DNA from: Pseudomonas viridiflava
GTDB taxonomy: Bacteria > Pseudomonadota > Gammaproteobacteria > Pseudomonadales > Pseudomonadaceae
Length of the DNA: 64,000 bases
Assembly (NCBI RefSeq): GCF_900573885.1
Contig: NZ_UPSE01000493.1
Location: 310,001 to 374,000 of the forward strand
Direction of reading: 5' to 3'
This document shows positions 20,293-27,996 of this stretch, piece after piece. How positions within the stretch are numbered: the first letter of the stretch is position 1; the number at the start of each line of letters is the position of its first letter. A program made the translations under genes and the position numbers. The notes beneath the pieces were generated by a model. It saw only the letters and a program-made list of their open reading frames with translations, had not been told where the DNA came from and searched no databases.

Positions 20293-20418
20293 TCGGCTTC
20301 CGGAGCTTCGACCATGCTGCGTTGCGTCCTCGCTTTTAATGCTCACGTACTTGAGTACGCTGCGCTTAAAAGCTCCGGGGCGCCTTGCCTGGCCTTCGCT
20401 CCGAAACCCTCTACTGCG
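20293..20418. repeat. Intergenic repeat, third and more diverged member of the 9357/40969 family
   Basis: It shares the block AATGCTCA, a central short inverted repeat (GTACTTGAGTAC), GCGCTT-AAA and CGCCTTGCC with the copy at 40969-41092. It fills the trxB-yebG gap and begins at the trxB stop. Confidence 0.55.
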
Positions 20419-20448
20419 TGATGGCGACCATTATTCTTTGCGCCGAAC

Positions 20449-20706
20449 TCAGGCTTCTTCGGTGCTATTTAGCTCGTTCAAAGCCTCAGGGTTTTTGAAC
20501 GCCTTGGCGAAAACATCTCTGTTTTTGGCCATGTAGATCCCGATTTCCTCAACCTGCTGCTCGCTCAGCGACGGCACGGCTTTCTGCAGCACCACGGCCA
20601 GAGATTCGGCCAGTTCCAGCATCTTGTCGTAACGATCGGCTTCGGCTTTATCCATGAACAAACGCTCCGGATCGCGACTGCTGCGGTACACCACTTCGAC
20701 GGCCAT
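20449..20706 (-). CDS. yebG: YebG-family SOS-induced protein
   Basis: 85 residues. MAVEVVYRSSRDPERLFMDK and the C-terminal EEIGIYMAKNRDVFAKAF match YebG, a small DNA-damage-inducible protein of unknown biochemical role. Regulation is visible: a perfect LexA box (20735-20750) lies 29 bases upstream of the start codon. It is shorter than E. coli YebG, as is usual in Pseudomonas. Confidence 0.88.
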   Translation of the reverse strand: MAVEVVYRSSRDPERLFMDKAEADRYDKMLELAESLAVVLQKAVPSLSEQQVEEIGIYMAKNRDVFAKAFKNPEALNELNSTEEA

Positions 20707-20734
20707 TCATCACCTCACCTTCTAGCAACGATTA

Positions 20735-20750
20735 CTGTGTATTTATACAG
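20735..20750. promoter_or_regulatory. LexA (SOS) box upstream of yebG
   Basis: CTGTGTATTTATACAG fits CTG-N10-CAG exactly (in full CTGT-N8-ACAG), with an AT-rich centre, placed where it would cover the yebG promoter. The divergent strand carries no gene start here. Confidence 0.88.
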
Positions 20751-20800
20751 GTGGACGAGCATAAAGGACTCGCGCCCGGTTGAACAGTGGCACCCCGCAA

Positions 20801-21799
20801 TCAGGGTTTGGGCAACGGCGAAAACTCGATGGGCACCCAGGCAAAGCCCGTGCCTTTTTTGCGCACGTGGCCGATGCCGGGGAAGGGCAGGTGGGCGCCG
20901 GCGACGAGGAATTTCTCTGCGCTAGCTTCGGCGAAGATGTGTTTGCGCGTGGCGATGGCTTGTTTGGCGTCGCTGTCGAAGTCGATGGCCACTTGCGGGT
21001 GAGCGAACTGAATCGAGTGGCTGTGCACCACATCGCCCCACACGAGCAGTTTGTGCCCTTTGGAGGTGAACATGAAGCCGCTGTGGCCAGGCGTGTGGCC
21101 ATACAGCGCCATGTCTTTCACGCCGGGAATCAGCTCGCTGCCGTCAGTAAACAGCTTCAGTTTGCCGGCAGCTTTATAAGGCGCGGCGCTGGCGGCGATC
21201 ATTTTCAGCCGGGCCTGTTTGTCGGCGGGCGCCTTGGCCAGCAACTCGGGGTTCAGCCAGTAGTCGGCTTCGGCTTTGTTGAGCATCAGCGTAGCGTTGG
21301 GGAACGCGCGCTCGCCCTTGGCGTCGAGCACGCCGCAGGCATGGTCGGGGTGCAGGTGGGTAAGCAGCAGGGTGTCGACCTGTTCCAGCGTGTAGCCGGC
21401 CGCTTCGATATCGCGTTGTACGTTGCCCAGGTTATCGGTCAGGCACTTGCCGGCACCGCTGTCGACCAGCACCAGGTGGTCGCCGGTGTTGATCAGGAAC
21501 GCATTCACCGCCGTTTGCACGCCATTGGTGGCATCCAGAAACTGCCGGGCCTGCGCGCTCTGCAGGGTTTCGGCACTGGCACCCTTGAGCAGCTTGTTGT
21601 TGATCATGTTGAAGCCGTCGTACAGCGCCGTCACTTCGAAGTCGCCCAGCGCAAGCCGGTAATAGCCGGGCACCTGGGTGTTCTGTTTGGCTACCGGGGC
21701 GGCGATGGCGAGGCCGGGGTGCATGAGGCTGAAAGCGCACATCAGCACCAGCACGATCATTAGCAGCGCCTGGTGCGGGCAGCACACTGGATTTTTCAT
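20801..21799 (-). CDS. Exported metallo-beta-lactamase-fold hydrolase
   Basis: 332 residues. The start at 21799 gives a signal sequence (LLMIVLVLMCAFSLMHPGLAIAA) and has a GGAGC site; a start 36 bases earlier is less well supported. Zinc motif THLHPDHACG (HxHxDH), with further likely ligands in GHTPGHSGFM and a late LVAGAHLPFPG. The fold covers lactonases (YtnP-like), phosphodiesterases and hydrolases. Quorum-quenching lactonase activity is possible, but the sequence alone does not show it. It is transcribed alone, between yebG and psiE. Confidence 0.82.
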   Translation of the reverse strand: MKNPVCCPHQALLMIVLVLMCAFSLMHPGLAIAAPVAKQNTQVPGYYRLALGDFEVTALYDGFNMINNKLLKGASAETLQSAQARQFLDATNGVQTAVNAFLINTGDHLVLVDSGAGKCLTDNLGNVQRDIEAAGYTLEQVDTLLLTHLHPDHACGVLDAKGERAFPNATLMLNKAEADYWLNPELLAKAPADKQARLKMIAASAAPYKAAGKLKLFTDGSELIPGVKDMALYGHTPGHSGFMFTSKGHKLLVWGDVVHSHSIQFAHPQVAIDFDSDAKQAIATRKHIFAEASAEKFLVAGAHLPFPGIGHVRKKGTGFAWVPIEFSPLPKP

Positions 21800-22003
21800 C
21801 TTGAAGCTCCCTTGCGAAGTGGTCTCAACCACCATAGACGGACGTGGGCCGGACGCAGGTTATCGCTGGGAAATAACCACCGTGTCCAGCCCCCTGCGCT
21901 GTCACAGACTGTTTCCGTCTGCCGGCCATGGCCTTTAACCTGCATACGAGGTTGTCATCTGCTGGCCATACCCTTGGCTGCACAGTCCTCAAGGAAGCGC
22001 GTG

Positions 22004-22501
22004 TTGAAAATCAAATGGGCGGAACACCTCAAGCACTCCATGCATGGCCTGGCCGAGTCGCTAGGCGATTTGCTGGTGGAGAGCTTTCACTACCTGGCGC
22101 TGTTCGGCATCGGCGGCATTACCGCCTGGGCAGCGGTCGGGGCCTTTCTGCAGATGCTGGAGAAGGGCCACATCACGGTCGATGACATTCTGCTGTTGTT
22201 CATCTACCTGGAGCTGGGTGCCATGGTCGGCATCTACTTCAAAACCAATCACATGCCGGTGCGTTTTCTGATTTACGTAGCGATTACGGCGCTCACCCGG
22301 CTGCTGATTTCCGATGTGTCGCATCACGAAAGGCCGGATATGGGAGTGGTGTACGTGTCGGGCGCGATCTTGCTGTTGGCCCTGGCGGTGTTGGTGGTGC
22401 GCTACGCGTCGTCGAACTTTCCGTCGGTGACGGCGAAAGGGGAAAGCAGAAGCGCCTCGTCCTCACGCTCGACCGAAGCCGAGGCAGCGGACACCGACTA
22501 G
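22004..22501 (+). CDS. psiE: PsiE-family phosphate-starvation-inducible membrane protein
   Basis: About 165 residues, four predicted transmembrane helices. VDDILLLFIYLELGAMVGIY and the following NHMPVRFLIYVAITALTRLL are the PsiE core. There is no ATG near the family start. TTG 22004, or GTG 22001, lies behind AAGGAAG (21991-21997); spacing favours the TTG. The C-terminus ends in a hydrophilic Ser/Glu tail. PsiE is induced by phosphate limitation in E. coli; no Pho box was identified here. Confidence 0.82.
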   Translation: MKIKWAEHLKHSMHGLAESLGDLLVESFHYLALFGIGGITAWAAVGAFLQMLEKGHITVDDILLLFIYLELGAMVGIYFKTNHMPVRFLIYVAITALTRLLISDVSHHERPDMGVVYVSGAILLLALAVLVVRYASSNFPSVTAKGESRSASSSRSTEAEAADTD

Positions 22502-22538
22502 GCGCTGTGCTTGAACAACCAGCGTGTTGACCAGAACC

Positions 22539-22763
22539 CTAAACCGCAGCGTGTTCGAGCTCGATGCGTTGCTGCAGCGAGCGGATCACGTTGCGCAGGC
22601 GTTTTTCGTCGTTGCGCTGGTCAGGGCTGATCAGACGCTTGGCCACGACGGTCTGGTCTTCGGACAGGGTCAACATGATGCTGCCATCGAGCCGCTCGAT
22701 GCTCAGGTTGACGCGGTATTGCGGGTGGAACGCTTCGGTCAGTAACTGAAAGGGATTGTGCAT
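22539..22763 (-). CDS. DUF3509 small protein, copy 1
   Basis: 74 residues. MHNPFQLLTEAFHPQYRVNL followed by RLDGSIMLTLSEDQ and the helix RLRNVIRSLQQRIELEH is the DUF3509 pattern, a Pseudomonas-restricted family of unknown function. It converges on psiE. A diverged paralogue starts about 490 bases away on the opposite strand, so the two are divergently transcribed. Confidence 0.82.
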   Translation of the reverse strand: MHNPFQLLTEAFHPQYRVNLSIERLDGSIMLTLSEDQTVVAKRLISPDQRNDEKRLRNVIRSLQQRIELEHAAV

Positions 22764-23253
22764 GGTCCATTACCTGTTTGCTAAATAGGGCTGAATAAAC
22801 TTGGCAGGGGCAGGTAGTTAAAACAGCCTGGTTTGCACACCAGTTAGGCAAGTCTTGTTATTCAAGTCTTGGTTGTTGACCGGACACGCTCGTACAAAGT
22901 TCTACGCTTCGGACAAGTTGTTTTTTAGCGCGCCGTTTTTCAGCGTAGACGTGCCGTTGGCAAAGCTCCAACTCCTGTTGGCAATTATTTTAATGGCACT
23001 TGCTGGCCCACTAGTGGCACCGTTTGCTGACTGCCCGGTTAAGGGGCAAGTGGTTGTTTGCGGTGCACTTTTCGCTTAAACGGGCGTGTGAATAAACGGG
23101 CTAAAAACGGCCTTGGCAGGGCGCAGAACTGCCAAGTCGGATAAATAACGACCAAAAGCCTTTCATTCACGACCGCCTGTCGCGTTGCATGGGGAGTTGG
23201 CCTCCGACTTGCGAAGGGGTAAGCAAGTAATGAACAAACCGAGGTATGAGGCC
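22764..23253. other. 490-base gap between divergent DUF3509 genes, no credible gene
   Basis: A 74-codon open frame at 22855-23079 lacks an ATG and a ribosome site and was not accepted. The gap holds several inverted repeats, for example CTTGGCAG (23112-23119) with CTGCCAAG (23129-23136), a perfect CCACTAGTGG, and repeated TTGGCA words. These could be regulatory or encode a small RNA; nothing more can be said. Confidence 0.5.
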
Positions 23254-23526
23254 ATGGTTAATCCCTTTAAATATGTCAGCGACTCTTTTAAGGATGAGTT
23301 TCTGGTGCGGTTCAGCATTGGCGGCCCGGACGGCAGCGCAATGCTTTCGCTCTCCAATGATCAGGGGCGTGTCGCCCAGCGGATGCTGAGCAGCGACCAG
23401 TTGGCGGATATCCAGAAACTCGAGCAGGTGATCATCAGCATCCGCTTTGGTCTGGCCATCGACCAGGGGCGCGGGCTGTCGTGCCTCGGCAAGCTGAGCC
23501 CGGCGGCGAACGAAACCTTGGTGTGA
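23254..23526 (+). CDS. DUF3509 small protein, copy 2
   Basis: 90 residues from ATG 23254 (MVNPFKYVSDSFKDEF), which aligns with the start of copy 1. An upstream ATG at 23230 adds eight residues and has an AGGGG further away; either may be used. GPDGSAMLSLSNDQGRVAQR matches the second block of the family. The C-terminus carries an extra GRGLSCLGKLSPAANE tail absent from copy 1. Function unknown. Confidence 0.75.
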   Translation: MVNPFKYVSDSFKDEFLVRFSIGGPDGSAMLSLSNDQGRVAQRMLSSDQLADIQKLEQVIISIRFGLAIDQGRGLSCLGKLSPAANETLV

Positions 23527-23551
23527 TTCCTGCTGCGTGACACTGTGTCTT

Positions 23552-23570
23552 ATTTGAAATATATTCGCAT
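23552..23570. promoter_or_regulatory. Possible Fur box upstream of fecI-type sigma factor
   Basis: AT-rich 19-base site ATTTGAAATATATTCGCAT with partial dyad symmetry (GAAATATATTC), 31 bases before the sigma gene. The match to the Fur consensus is imperfect, but its position before an iron-starvation sigma gene is what the family leads one to expect. Confidence 0.4.
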
Positions 23571-23601
23571 TTAAGAACGTGTCGCCCATTCAGGTGCTGC
23601 T

Positions 23602-24108
23602 GTGCCAGCTCACTCCGCCTTTTCGTCTTTTCTGTCCGCGCTCTACCACGACCATCATCGATGGCTGAATGGCTGGCTGCGGCAACGTACAGATTGCCCG
23701 CACAACGCCGCCGACCTTGCGCAGGACACCTTCGTACGGGTGCTGCTGCAACGCGAAAGCAAAGACCTGCGCGAGCCGCGCGCCTTTCTCGCCACCATTG
23801 CCCGTGGCTTGCTGGTGGACCATTACCGCCGCGCCAGCCTGGAGCGTGCTTACCTTGACGCGCTGGCCGTGCTGCCAGAGCCGGAAGTGCCCTCGCCGGA
23901 AGCTCGCGCGCTGATACTCGAAACCCTGATTGAAATAGACCGCCTGCTCGACGGGCTGAAACCGCGCGTGCGCGAGGCGTTTCTGCTGTCGCAACTCGAT
24001 GGCCTGACCTACCCGCAAATAGCCGAACGCATGGACTTGTCGCTCAGCTCCATCCAGCAATACATGACCCTCGCGTTCAGTCATTGCTACAAGGCGCTCT
24101 ATTCATGA
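23602..24108 (+). CDS. FecI-like ECF sigma factor
   Basis: 168 residues from GTG 23602 with AGGTG just upstream. Region 2 (NAADLAQDTFVRVLL) and region 4 (LSQLDGLTYPQIAERMDLSLSSIQQYM) are clear. It should direct transcription of the receptor operon when the ferric-siderophore signal arrives through FecR. The stop overlaps the fecR-like start by 4 bases (24105-24108). Confidence 0.9.
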   Translation: MPAHSAFSSFLSALYHDHHRWLNGWLRQRTDCPHNAADLAQDTFVRVLLQRESKDLREPRAFLATIARGLLVDHYRRASLERAYLDALAVLPEPEVPSPEARALILETLIEIDRLLDGLKPRVREAFLLSQLDGLTYPQIAERMDLSLSSIQQYMTLAFSHCYKALYS

Positions 24109-25055
24109 GCGCGCCGTTGAATATGGCCGTGGTGGAACAGGCGATTGCCTGGCGCGTGCGTCTGGCCTCCGGCGCAGTGGCGGCCGATGAAGTGAGCGCC
24201 TGCCAGCTTTGGCGGGCGCAGCACCCGGACAACGAACTGGCCTGGCAGCGTCTGGACGCCTTGAGCGGGCGCTTTGCGGCCGTGGGTTCGGGCGTCGGAC
24301 GCGCGACCCTGGACGGCGCCCGCCACGACCCGCAGCGCCGCCGCGCCCTGAAAGCGCTGGCGATCCTTGTGGCCGCCGGCGGCACGGGCGTAATCGCCCA
24401 TCGCAACGACGCCATCCAGCCGTGGCTGGCCGATGTGCGCACCCGTATCGGTGAGCGGCGAAAAATCGTTCTGCCCGACGGTGGGCGCCTGCACTTGAAC
24501 GCCGACACGGCGGTGGACATCCAGTACTCCAGCGAGCAACGGCTGATCCGTCTGTACCGAGGCGAAATTTTCGTCGAGACCGCGGCGGACCCTCAGCGGC
24601 GGCTGTTCTGGGTAAACACGGCCCAGGGCCGCTTGCGCGCCTTGGGCACACGTTTCCTGCTGCGTGAACAGGGTGAGTCGTGCGACGTGGCGGTGTATGA
24701 CGGCGCGGTGGAAGTTCACCCCGGCGATGGCAGCAACGCCAGTGTGGTCAATCAAGGCTGGCAAACCCGCTTCAACACCCACGCCGTGTTGCCACCTCAG
24801 GCGGCGGAAAGCGAGCGCAGCAGTTGGATCGACGGCGTGCTGGTCGCGCGGCAGATGCGCCTGGCGGACTTCACCGCCGAATTCAGCCGCCAGCGCCGCG
24901 GCGTGTTGCGCTGTGATCCGGCCGTGGCCGAGCTGCGCATTTCCGGCGTATTTCCGCTGGATGACAGCGAGCGCGCCCTGCAAGCTGTGGCGCGAACCCT
25001 GCCCGTGCAAGTGCTGTATCGCACGCGCTGGTGGGTGACCTTGGCCGCTGTTTAG
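24105..25055 (+). CDS. FecR-like sigma-factor regulator
   Basis: 316 residues. The N-terminal cytoplasmic part has the DUF4880 pattern (CQLWRAQHPDNELAWQRL). A hydrophobic segment follows (ALAILVAAGGTGVIAH), then the periplasmic FecR domain (RRKIVLPDGGRLHLNADTAV, then LIRLYRGEIFVETA) and a short STN-like end. It relays occupancy of the TonB receptor to the sigma factor. Translationally coupled to the sigma gene, and 162 bases before the receptor, where the sigma-dependent promoter would lie. Confidence 0.9.
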   Translation: MSAPLNMAVVEQAIAWRVRLASGAVAADEVSACQLWRAQHPDNELAWQRLDALSGRFAAVGSGVGRATLDGARHDPQRRRALKALAILVAAGGTGVIAHRNDAIQPWLADVRTRIGERRKIVLPDGGRLHLNADTAVDIQYSSEQRLIRLYRGEIFVETAADPQRRLFWVNTAQGRLRALGTRFLLREQGESCDVAVYDGAVEVHPGDGSNASVVNQGWQTRFNTHAVLPPQAAESERSSWIDGVLVARQMRLADFTAEFSRQRRGVLRCDPAVAELRISGVFPLDDSERALQAVARTLPVQVLYRTRWWVTLAAV

Positions 25056-25217
25056 GCCGCTGGCGTACACACCTTGTTAAGAACAAGGCGCCATTCAGTC
25101 ACGCGCTGATTGCAATTTCCTCGCCGATGTAAATAATTCCCAAAAAGTTTTGCAGGTTTTTCGGAGTTGCTCGGCCTCCCTTCCGCTAACCACTTTTTCT
25201 AGCCGAAGGATTCGTTC

Positions 25218-27647
25218 ATGGCCGTTCTTTGCACTCCGCATCTCCTGGCCCGCGCGGTGCGCGTGGCGTTGCTCAGCGTCAGCCTGCCGTTGGCCTGCTT
25301 GCCGGTCGCGGTCAGCGCCGCGCCTGGCCAGAATTACCAGATTCCGGCCGGTTCGCTGGACAGCGCCTTGAACGCCTTCGCCCGGCGTGCCGGTGTGCTG
25401 CTCAGCTTTGACCCGCAAGTGACCGCCGGGCGCACTAGCGCCGGGCTGAACGGCGAATATCCGGTGCAGCAGGGTTTTGCCCGGTTGCTCGCCGGCTCGG
25501 GATTACGCGCAGTGCAGGCCAGCGATGGCAGTTTCCGTATTGAACAGGCGCCGGCCCTTAAGGAGGGACAGGTGGAATTGGGTGACGTCAACATCAACAG
25601 CAGCAGCCAGGTCGACTCCCCCGTCGGCCCGGTAGGCGGTTATGTGGCCAAACGCACCCGAGTCGGCACCAAAACCGACGCCTCGATTCTGGAAACGCCG
25701 CAGTCCATCTCCGTGGTCAGCCGCGAACAAATGGATGCCCGTGGCGTAACCACCGTCGAACAAGCCCTGCGCTATACCCCGAGCGTCAGCGTGCCGTACG
25801 GCTACGACCCGCGTTACGACTGGGTCAGCCTGCGCGGCTTCGACTCGAAAAGTTCCACCTTCGTCAACGGCCTGCTCATGTCGCGCGGCACCTACGGGAT
25901 GATGCGGCCCGACACTTATTTGCTTGAGCGCGTCGAAGTGCTGCGCGGCCCGGCCTCGGTGCTGTATGGCCAGAGCGAGCCGGGCGGGGTGATCAACCTG
26001 GTCAGCAAACGCGCGCCAGACAAACCCTTGCACCAGGTAAGCGTTCGCGCCGGCAGCGATGAACTCGCTGAGCTGGCGGCAGACTTTGGCGGCCCGCTGG
26101 ACGATCAGGGCACCCTGGCGTATCGGGTAACCATGCTCGGCAACGACATGAACGGCCAGGTCGACAAAACCGACAACCAGCGGCAGGCCTTTGCGCCGAC
26201 CCTGACCTGGAGGCCCAACGACGACACCGAGCTGACGGTGTTGGCCACCTACCAAAAAGACGACGGCAACTTTGCCTTCAGTCGCGCGTTCGCCCCGGAG
26301 CTGATGCAAGCCTTCCGCCTGAAAGACAACCGCGACCCCGACTTCTACGAAGGCGACCCGAACTTCAACAAGTTCGAGCGCACCCATGCCTCGCTCGGCT
26401 ACGAGCTGTCGCACCGCCTCAATGACGTGTGGTCGCTGCGCCAGAACGTGCGCTACGAAAACATGAATTACGACTACCGCTACCTGAACAATATTGGCGT
26501 GCGCTTCGACGGCCGCACGCTGACGCGCAGCTCCAACGTAAAGGACGAGCAGTTCGGCGCCTGGTCGATGGACAACCAGGCTGAAGCGATTTTTGACACC
26601 GGCCCCGTGAGCCATGACCTGCTGCTGGGCGTGGATTGGCGCCGGCTCGACAACCATGAAATCAGCCGCCTGGGCACCGGGCCGACGCTGGATCTGTACA
26701 ACCCGCAATACGGCCTCGATGTGCCACTGCCAGCCAAGGATTCCGACAACGACATCTTGCGTCGCCAGACCGGCTTCTATGCGCAAGACCAGATCAAGTT
26801 CGACGAACACTGGAACCTGTTGCTCGGCGGGCGTTACGACATCGCCAAGGGCAACACCACCAACAACCTCAACGGCAGCCGCGTGAGCCGCGACGACGAA
26901 GCGTTCACCGGTCGTGTGGGTCTGGTTTATGTCGCCGACAACGGCCTGGCGCCGTACGTCAGCTACAGCGAGTCGTTCAACCCGACTACCGCTACCGACC
27001 CGGTAACCAATCAGCCGTTCGAGCCGGAAACCGGCAAACAGTACGAGGCGGGCATCAAATACCAGCCGGAAGGCTCGCGCAGCTTTGTGAGCGTGGCGGT
27101 GTTTGATATCACCAAGCAAAACGTGGTCAGCACCAACCCCAACAACATCACCGAAGTGCGTCAGGTCGGTGAAGTACGCAGCAAGGGTTTCGAAATCGAA
27201 GCGCTGGCCAGTCTGGCCGAAGGTCTGGACCTGACCGCCAACTACAGCCGCACCGACGCCCGCGTGCAAAAAAGCGTCAACGCCTGGGAAGAAGACACGC
27301 GCATGCCTTACGTGCCGCGTGAATCGGCCGGCGCCTGGCTGGATTACACCCACCCGAGCGGCCCGCTGGCTGGCCTGGGCGCAGGGTTTGGCGCGCGTTA
27401 TACCGGCGAAACCTCGTACACCGGCCGCAACGCCCTGTTCGGGTTGTACGGTCCGCGCATCATCAATGTGGAGACCGGCGGCTACACCTTGTTCGACGCC
27501 AGCCTGCATTACAAAATCGACGGCCTGAAACTGGCGGTGAATGCCAGCAATCTGGACGATAAGGAATATTTCAGTTCGTGCACCGAGCAAGCCTGCTACT
27601 TCGGCTACGGGCGCACGGTTACAGCGAGCGCGACCTATGACTGGTAA
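25218..27647 (+). CDS. TonB-dependent siderophore receptor with signalling (STN) domain
   Basis: 809 residues. Signal peptide about 1-35; STN domain about 36-110 (YQIPAGSLDSALNAFARRAG); plug domain with TPQSISVVSREQMDARGV and LERVEVLRGPASVLYGQSEP; then a 22-strand barrel ending in the aromatic TASATYDW. The STN domain and adjacent FecI/FecR genes mark it as a transducer that induces its own operon. Ferrichrome, ferrioxamine or another xenosiderophore is likelier than endogenous pyoverdine, since no synthesis genes are near; the ligand is unknown. AAGGA lies 7 bases before the ATG. Confidence 0.93.
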   Translation: MAVLCTPHLLARAVRVALLSVSLPLACLPVAVSAAPGQNYQIPAGSLDSALNAFARRAGVLLSFDPQVTAGRTSAGLNGEYPVQQGFARLLAGSGLRAVQASDGSFRIEQAPALKEGQVELGDVNINSSSQVDSPVGPVGGYVAKRTRVGTKTDASILETPQSISVVSREQMDARGVTTVEQALRYTPSVSVPYGYDPRYDWVSLRGFDSKSSTFVNGLLMSRGTYGMMRPDTYLLERVEVLRGPASVLYGQSEPGGVINLVSKRAPDKPLHQVSVRAGSDELAELAADFGGPLDDQGTLAYRVTMLGNDMNGQVDKTDNQRQAFAPTLTWRPNDDTELTVLATYQKDDGNFAFSRAFAPELMQAFRLKDNRDPDFYEGDPNFNKFERTHASLGYELSHRLNDVWSLRQNVRYENMNYDYRYLNNIGVRFDGRTLTRSSNVKDEQFGAWSMDNQAEAIFDTGPVSHDLLLGVDWRRLDNHEISRLGTGPTLDLYNPQYGLDVPLPAKDSDNDILRRQTGFYAQDQIKFDEHWNLLLGGRYDIAKGNTTNNLNGSRVSRDDEAFTGRVGLVYVADNGLAPYVSYSESFNPTTATDPVTNQPFEPETGKQYEAGIKYQPEGSRSFVSVAVFDITKQNVVSTNPNNITEVRQVGEVRSKGFEIEALASLAEGLDLTANYSRTDARVQKSVNAWEEDTRMPYVPRESAGAWLDYTHPSGPLAGLGAGFGARYTGETSYTGRNALFGLYGPRIINVETGGYTLFDASLHYKIDGLKLAVNASNLDDKEYFSSCTEQACYFGYGRTVTASATYDW

Positions 27648-27669
27648 CGCTGGGCAATAAAGGAGTCCC

Positions 27670-27996
27670 GTGAGTAACGCTATCTCGAGCAAAAGCGGCG
27701 CCGGCAACTGGAGAACGTCTCCAGTGCTGGCAACCGCGTCGCGCATCGTCGCGGCCATCTTCGCCGGTTATGGCCTGGCCTACGCCAGCACCATGTTCCT
27801 GACGGTTTACCTGCCGCTGGTGCGCAGCGACCGCGTGGTGTTCGCCAGCCTGGCGAGTTTTATCGTCTATGCGGCGGCCATTATTTATACCTTCGCCGCC
27901 CGGTCCGCCTCGCGGGCCTGGCTGGTGTTGGTGGGGTTGAGCGTGGTGCTGGCGGTAGCGGCCTTGGTAGCGGGTGATTTTGGAGCACGGCGATGA
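27670..27996 (+). CDS. DUF3649 small inner-membrane protein of iron-uptake operon
   Basis: 108 residues from GTG 27670 with AGGAG 4 bases upstream. Three hydrophobic segments (IVAAIFAGYGLAYASTMF, VFASLASFIVYAAAIIY, LVLVGLSVVLAVAALV). DUF3649 proteins are regularly found between a TonB receptor and a PepSY membrane protein, as here. The stop overlaps the next start by 4 bases. The specific role is unknown. Confidence 0.8.
   Translation: MSNAISSKSGAGNWRTSPVLATASRIVAAIFAGYGLAYASTMFLTVYLPLVRSDRVVFASLASFIVYAAAIIYTFAARSASRAWLVLVGLSVVLAVAALVAGDFGARR

Noticed and set aside
22855..23079. 74-codon hydrophobic open frame
   Set aside because: No ATG and no ribosome site. Part of a hairpin-rich intergenic region.
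25503..27758. Long open frame antisense to the TonB receptor
   Set aside because: No family resemblance, and it runs exactly opposite a fully supported receptor gene.
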